Assembly: GCA_937874315.1 (NCBI GenBank)
Contig: CALNAE010000196.1
Span: 1-9,001 of the forward strand
Reading direction: 5' to 3'
DNA from: an uncultured Bifidobacterium sp.
GTDB lineage: Bacteria > Actinomycetota > Actinomycetes > Actinomycetales > Bifidobacteriaceae
DNA: 9,001 bases
Of this stretch, positions 6,517 through 9,001 are shown in pieces (position 1 is the stretch's first letter; each line of letters starts with the position of its first letter). Position numbers and translations under genes: made by a program. Below the pieces are notes generated by a model, which had not been told where the DNA came from, made no database searches, and was given only the letters and a program-made list of their open reading frames with translations.

Positions 6517-6638
6517 TTCCGGGCATACAGCTGTGAGGCCGGTGATAGCACTCGGACTGTGATGGTGTGGTCGCTATCCGGTCTCGGTGCTGCCCGCCAC
6601 ATGGCGGCCGTAAAACAACTTCCAGAAAGGGAGAAGGT
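6517..6638 (+). promoter_or_regulatory. cas7c-cas4 intergenic region with inverted repeats (candidate attenuator)
   Basis: This is the only sizeable gap within the operon (122 bases). CCGGTGATAGC (6539-6549) can pair with GCTATCCGG (6573-6581), nine base pairs with a TG bulge and a 23-base loop. Just downstream CCGCCA (6594-6599) and TGGCGG (6602-6607) form a short GC-rich dyad with a 2-base centre. No T-run follows, so a plain intrinsic terminator is not supported. The hairpins could tune the ratio of interference to adaptation transcripts or protect mRNA ends. I see no convincing promoter here. Confidence 0.35.
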
Positions 6639-7349
6639 ATGGAGGGGCCAGACGAGTACCCTGAGGATGATTGGCTGGCCCTTTCAGGCTTGCAGCACTA
6701 TTCTTTCTGCAAGCGGCAGTGGGCTCTGATTCATATAGAGCAGCTCTGGTCGGAGAATGTCAGAACCACTGCCGGGTCGTTGGAGCATCAGAAGGCAGAT
6801 GATTACGATGAATCCGAGACCCGCGGCGATTTGTTGATCCTTCGCAGCCTTCGCGTGTTCTCCAGACATCTGGGGATAACCGGTATCTGTGATGTTGTGG
6901 AGTTCAGGAGGTCTCCTGATGGCGTGAAGCTTCGGCATCGAGAAGGCACTTGGAATCCTTATCCTGTGGAATACAAGCATGGTGTCGCAAAGACCGTGGA
7001 TGCAGATCGGCTGCAGCTGTGTGCCGAGGCGATGTGCCTTGAGGAGATGCTTGCCTGCGACATTCCAGAAGGTGCGTTGTTCTACCATCGGACCAGACGA
7101 AGGGAGGTCATAGCCCTTGATGATCCTTTGCGTTCTGAGGTCAGGGAGCTGTTGGCGCAGATGCATGAAATGTATGTCCGAGGATACACGCCGAAGGCAA
7201 AGCGCAAGCGGGCATGCAACGCGTGTTCTCTCAAGAATTTGTGTCTGCCTGAGCTGGGTAAGGCGAAATCAGCGAAAGCCTACATTAAGCAGTATATGAA
7301 TGACGATGAATTGCAGATGACAGAGGGGCAGGCGGTGGAGGCGTTATGA
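6639..7349 (+). CDS. cas4: Cas4, RecB-like nuclease of the adaptation module
   Basis: Cas4 trims prespacers and secures correct PAM choice and orientation before integration by Cas1-Cas2. I choose the ATG at 6639 (236 residues): AGGGAG at 6628-6633 lies five bases upstream and the protein then begins close to the conserved LSGLQHYSFCKRQW. The frame is open from a GTG at 6567, but those 24 extra residues look unlike the family. The Fe-S cluster cysteines are C24 and the C-terminal C193, C196 and C202 (CNACSLKNLC). RecB nuclease residues are H50, D85 in GICDVVE, E111 and K113 in EYKHG, and Q126 in DRLQLCAEA. All look intact. The stop overlaps the cas1 start by four bases (ATGA), indicating translational coupling. 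Confidence 0.96.
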   Translation: MEGPDEYPEDDWLALSGLQHYSFCKRQWALIHIEQLWSENVRTTAGSLEHQKADDYDESETRGDLLILRSLRVFSRHLGITGICDVVEFRRSPDGVKLRHREGTWNPYPVEYKHGVAKTVDADRLQLCAEAMCLEEMLACDIPEGALFYHRTRRREVIALDDPLRSEVRELLAQMHEMYVRGYTPKAKRKRACNACSLKNLCLPELGKAKSAKAYIKQYMNDDELQMTEGQAVEAL

Positions 7350-8377
7350 GGAAGCTGCTGAATACACTGTTCGTGATGACGGAGGACTCATATCTGTCTC
7401 TCGAGAACGACAATGTCGTCGTTCACCAGAGTGACAAGAAACTGGCTTCGGTGCCGTTGCGTTCCATAGAGCAAATCATGAGTTTCAGTTACAAAGGCGC
7501 ATCTCCGGCGTTGATGGGAAAGTGCTCGGAATTCGATGTCGGGCTCTCCTTTTTCTCTCCTCACGGACGGTATTATTGTTCGGTTCTGGGAGAGAAGAAT
7601 CGTAATGTTCTGCTACGCAGGGAACAGTTCAGAATCGCGGATGCCGAACAGAATAGTCTGCCGATTGCACAATCGTTTATCGCGGGGAAGCTGTTCAACT
7701 GCAGATGGGTGCTTGAACGCACGAAGCGAGATCATGCTATGCGTGTCAACGTCGAACGAATTTCAGACAAAAGCGCTGCGTTGCATGAAGCGATGAAGAC
7801 ACTTGATACTTGCCTATCAATAGACGAGCTCAGGGGAGTGGAGGGGAATGCAGCCAAGGATTATTTCTTTGCCTTCGACGACCTGATTTTGCGTGATAAA
7901 GATTCATTTTTCTTCGAAACACGTAGCCGCAGACCGCCGTTAGATAGAATGAACGCTTTGCTTTCCTTTGTCTACGCGTTACTTGCCAGTGATTGCACTG
8001 CCACGCTCCAAGGTGTCGGGTTGGATCCCTACGTAGGCTTCATGCATGTCGATCGACCGGGGAGGGCATCGCTCGCGCTAGATCTCATGGAGGAGTTCCG
8101 CCCTGCCATAGCTGATAGGTTTGCGCTGAGTCTCGTAAATACTGGTGCAGTGAAAACCGCGAATTTTGAGGAGCGGGAGAACGGTGGGATTTTTCTTAAT
8201 GAGCAAGGCAGAAAAACCGTTCTCGCCGCGTGGCAGCGACATAAAGCTCAGACAATCACGCACCCGTTCTTGAATGAGAAGATACCATGGGGTCTGGTTC
8301 CTTACGTTCAAGCGCTGCTACTGACACGTACGATACGTGGGGATCTGGATGCCTATCCGCCTTTTATGTGGAAGTGA
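7346..8377 (+). CDS. cas1: Cas1, CRISPR integrase
   Basis: Cas1 is the metal-dependent integrase that, with Cas2, inserts new spacers at the leader-repeat junction. The 343-residue protein has the type I-C form: an N-terminal beta domain (TLFVMTEDSYLSLEND) and a C-terminal helical catalytic domain. The catalytic triad is visible as E166 in LRGVEGNAA, H234 in GFMHVDRPGR, and D246/E249 in LALDLMEEFRP. GGAGG at 7337-7341, inside cas4, is four bases before the ATG, and the start codon overlaps the cas4 stop. Cas2 begins six bases after its stop. Intact motifs suggest the locus can still acquire spacers. Confidence 0.97.
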   Translation: MRKLLNTLFVMTEDSYLSLENDNVVVHQSDKKLASVPLRSIEQIMSFSYKGASPALMGKCSEFDVGLSFFSPHGRYYCSVLGEKNRNVLLRREQFRIADAEQNSLPIAQSFIAGKLFNCRWVLERTKRDHAMRVNVERISDKSAALHEAMKTLDTCLSIDELRGVEGNAAKDYFFAFDDLILRDKDSFFFETRSRRPPLDRMNALLSFVYALLASDCTATLQGVGLDPYVGFMHVDRPGRASLALDLMEEFRPAIADRFALSLVNTGAVKTANFEERENGGIFLNEQGRKTVLAAWQRHKAQTITHPFLNEKIPWGLVPYVQALLLTRTIRGDLDAYPPFMWK

Positions 8378-8383
8378 ACAGAC

Positions 8384-8674
8384 ATGCTTGTCGTAGTAGC
8401 GTATGACGTCAACACCGAGACTCCGCAAGGTAGGAGACGGCTTCGACAGGTCGCCAAAACATGCAAGAAGTATGGGCAGCGCGTACAGAACAGTGTTTTC
8501 GAATGCTCTGTGACGCCTTCGGACTATTTGACGCTTAAGGATAATCTGTGCAAACTCGCGGATTTGGAATCGGATAGTCTGCGGTTCTACAACCTCGGGG
8601 CGAACTATTCGAACCGAATTGAGCACATGGGAGTGCAACGGCATTTGCCCGACGATGGTGTCATGATGGTGTAG
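8384..8674 (+). CDS. cas2: Cas2, CRISPR adaptation protein
   Basis: Cas2 forms the central dimer that bridges two Cas1 dimers and sets the length of the integrated spacer. The 96-residue product has the Cas2 ferredoxin-like fold pattern: MLVVVAYDVN with the conserved D8, a GRRRLRQVAKTCKKYG helix, and the QNSVFECSVTPSDY strand. GGAAG at 8370-8374, in the last codons of cas1, is nine bases before the ATG, a modest ribosome site consistent with coupling to cas1. It is the last protein gene of the operon and is followed by the CRISPR leader. Confidence 0.96.
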   Translation: MLVVVAYDVNTETPQGRRRLRQVAKTCKKYGQRVQNSVFECSVTPSDYLTLKDNLCKLADLESDSLRFYNLGANYSNRIEHMGVQRHLPDDGVMMV

Positions 8675-8723
8675 ATGCGGACGAGTGACAATAAGGTACG
8701 CGGATAGGGGTAATCGCGGCGCT

Positions 8724-8765
8724 GTGCGAACCCGGAGCACACATGAATACGTTGGAAGTTCGCAC
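8724..8765. repeat. Perfect 8-bp inverted repeat in the leader
   Basis: GTGCGAAC at 8724-8731 is the exact reverse complement of GTTCGCAC at 8758-8765, separated by 26 bases. Centred about 177 bases before the first repeat, it could be a paired protein-binding site (regulator or nucleoid protein) or a transcript hairpin after cas2. The function is unknown. Confidence 0.45.
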
Positions 8766-8874
8766 CTGAATTTATCAGCCGTCGTTTTTTCAGGGCAGAT
8801 GATTCACCCTTTTGAAGTTGTTCTCGCGCTGAAAGCTTTTGGCGTGGGAGGCTCCTCACGAATGTCATTGTCTT

Positions 8875-8883
8875 TGGTAAAAT
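8875..8883 (+). promoter_or_regulatory. Possible extended -10 promoter of the CRISPR array
   Basis: TGGTAAAAT fits the extended -10 pattern TGnTATAAT, with TAAAAT matching the hexamer at 5 of 6. Transcription would start near 8890, about 32 bases before the first repeat. No clear -35 is seen at the usual distance. Confidence 0.4.
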
Positions 8884-8886
8884 ATT

Positions 8887-8924
8887 GACCGCATTATGGA
8901 TTTTTTGGTTCCATTTGTGCGGTC
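8887..8924. repeat. Imperfect palindrome across the leader-repeat junction
   Basis: GACCGCA (8887-8893) pairs with TGCGGTC (8918-8924), and inside it ATGGA (8896-8900) pairs with TCCAT (8910-8914). That gives 12 base pairs with a small internal loop and a T-rich 9-base loop. The right arm ends in the first three bases of the first repeat, so it spans the exact site of spacer integration. Confidence 0.6.
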
Positions 8925-9001
8925 GCTCCCTCCGGGGAGCGTGGATTGAAATATCCATGTGACGACCTGACTGAGCACCGGCAGCAAGTCGCTCCCTCCG
9001 G
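8922..9001 (+). CRISPR. Start of the type I-C CRISPR array (one full repeat, one spacer, one partial repeat)
   Basis: The first repeat is 8922-8952 (31 nt): GT, stem CGCTCCC (8924-8930), loop TCCG, stem GGGAGCG (8935-8941), then the 11-nt tail TGGATTGAAAT (8942-8952). Repeat identity recurs at 8988-9001 (14 bases to the edge), a 66-base period, giving a 35-nt first spacer at 8953-8987. Cas5c is expected to cut after G8941, leaving the 11-nt 5' handle, as in known type I-C systems. The repeat could be called 32 nt if the next A is conserved; only further repeats could tell. The spacer is leader-proximal, hence probably the newest. I see no match to it within the window. Confidence 0.95.

Larger units (their letters stand above)
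8675..8921 (+). promoter_or_regulatory. CRISPR leader
   Basis: These 247 bases lie between the cas2 stop and the first repeat and have no convincing gene. The position is that of a leader, which drives array transcription and marks the end where Cas1-Cas2 insert new spacers. It has two inverted repeats, at 8724-8765 and 8887-8924, and an extended -10 element at 8875-8883. A 67-codon open frame (8685-8888) lacks a good ribosome site and resembles nothing I know. Confidence 0.8.

Noticed and set aside
6569..6583. GGTCGCTATCCGG resembling the first half of the CRISPR repeat, as a second pseudo-repeat
   Set aside because: It aligns only with a gap, has no matching hairpin and no GGATTGAAA-like handle after it; likely chance.
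6567..6638. GTG at 6567 as the start of cas4, adding 24 residues
   Set aside because: No ribosome site at proper spacing, the added residues do not look like Cas4, and ATG 6639 has AGGGAG five bases upstream.
8685..8888. 67-codon open frame in the leader
   Set aside because: Weak start context, no recognisable family, and it lies across leader inverted repeats; likely non-coding.
8953..8987. First spacer as a self-targeting spacer against this window
   Set aside because: No matching stretch seen on either strand of the window; other targets cannot be judged without a search.

Overview
The window holds a complete, canonically ordered type I-C CRISPR-Cas locus on the + strand: cas3, cas5c, cas8c (with a nested cas11c), cas7c, cas4, cas1 and cas2, followed by a leader and the start of the CRISPR array, which runs off the right edge. 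Protein style, moderate GC, purine-rich Shine-Dalgarno sites and GTG start use suggest an actinobacterium, most likely Bifidobacteriaceae. This is an impression from family resemblance, not a database match.

Layout. 1-366: the C-terminal end of a Fic-family-like protein with a winged-helix domain, open at the left edge. 367-608: a dense regulatory region between that gene and cas3. 609-6516: the interference module (Cas3 nuclease-helicase, Cas5c crRNA-processing subunit, Cas8c large subunit, Cas7c backbone). 6517-6638: a spacer with inverted repeats. 6639-8674: the adaptation module (Cas4, Cas1, Cas2). 8675-8921: the leader. 8922-9001: first repeat, a 35-nt spacer and the first 14 nt of the second repeat.

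The most interesting feature is in the 242-bp region before cas3. On the minus strand, 498 to 463 is a degenerate CRISPR repeat. It has the same leading GT, a perfect 10-bp hairpin where the real repeat has a 7-bp hairpin, and an 11-nt 3' handle matching the real handle at 9 of 11 positions (shared core GGATTGAAA). Directly 3' of this handle is a spacer-like guide. Its first 15 nt match a + strand site starting at 563 at 12 of 15 positions. The mismatches fall at positions 6, 8 and 12; 6 and 12 are the positions expected to flip out in type I complexes, and 6 and 8 would be G:T wobbles. A TTC, the usual type I-C PAM, lies directly 5' of that site at 560-562. The site covers the predicted start of cas transcription. 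A good sigma-70-type promoter on the minus strand predicts a transcript beginning at the pseudo-repeat, and its -35 box overlaps the -35 box of the divergent cas promoter.

Together these suggest a crRNA-like Cas-regulating RNA (CreR type). Cas5c would process it and load it into Cascade, and the complex would sit on the cas promoter and repress its own operon, too poorly matched beyond the seed to license Cas3 cleavage. The rest is a canonical working system: Cas4-Cas1-Cas2 acquire spacers, Cas5c cuts pre-crRNA at the base of the repeat hairpin leaving the 11-nt handle, Cas5c/7c/8c/11c form Cascade, and Cas3 degrades targets.
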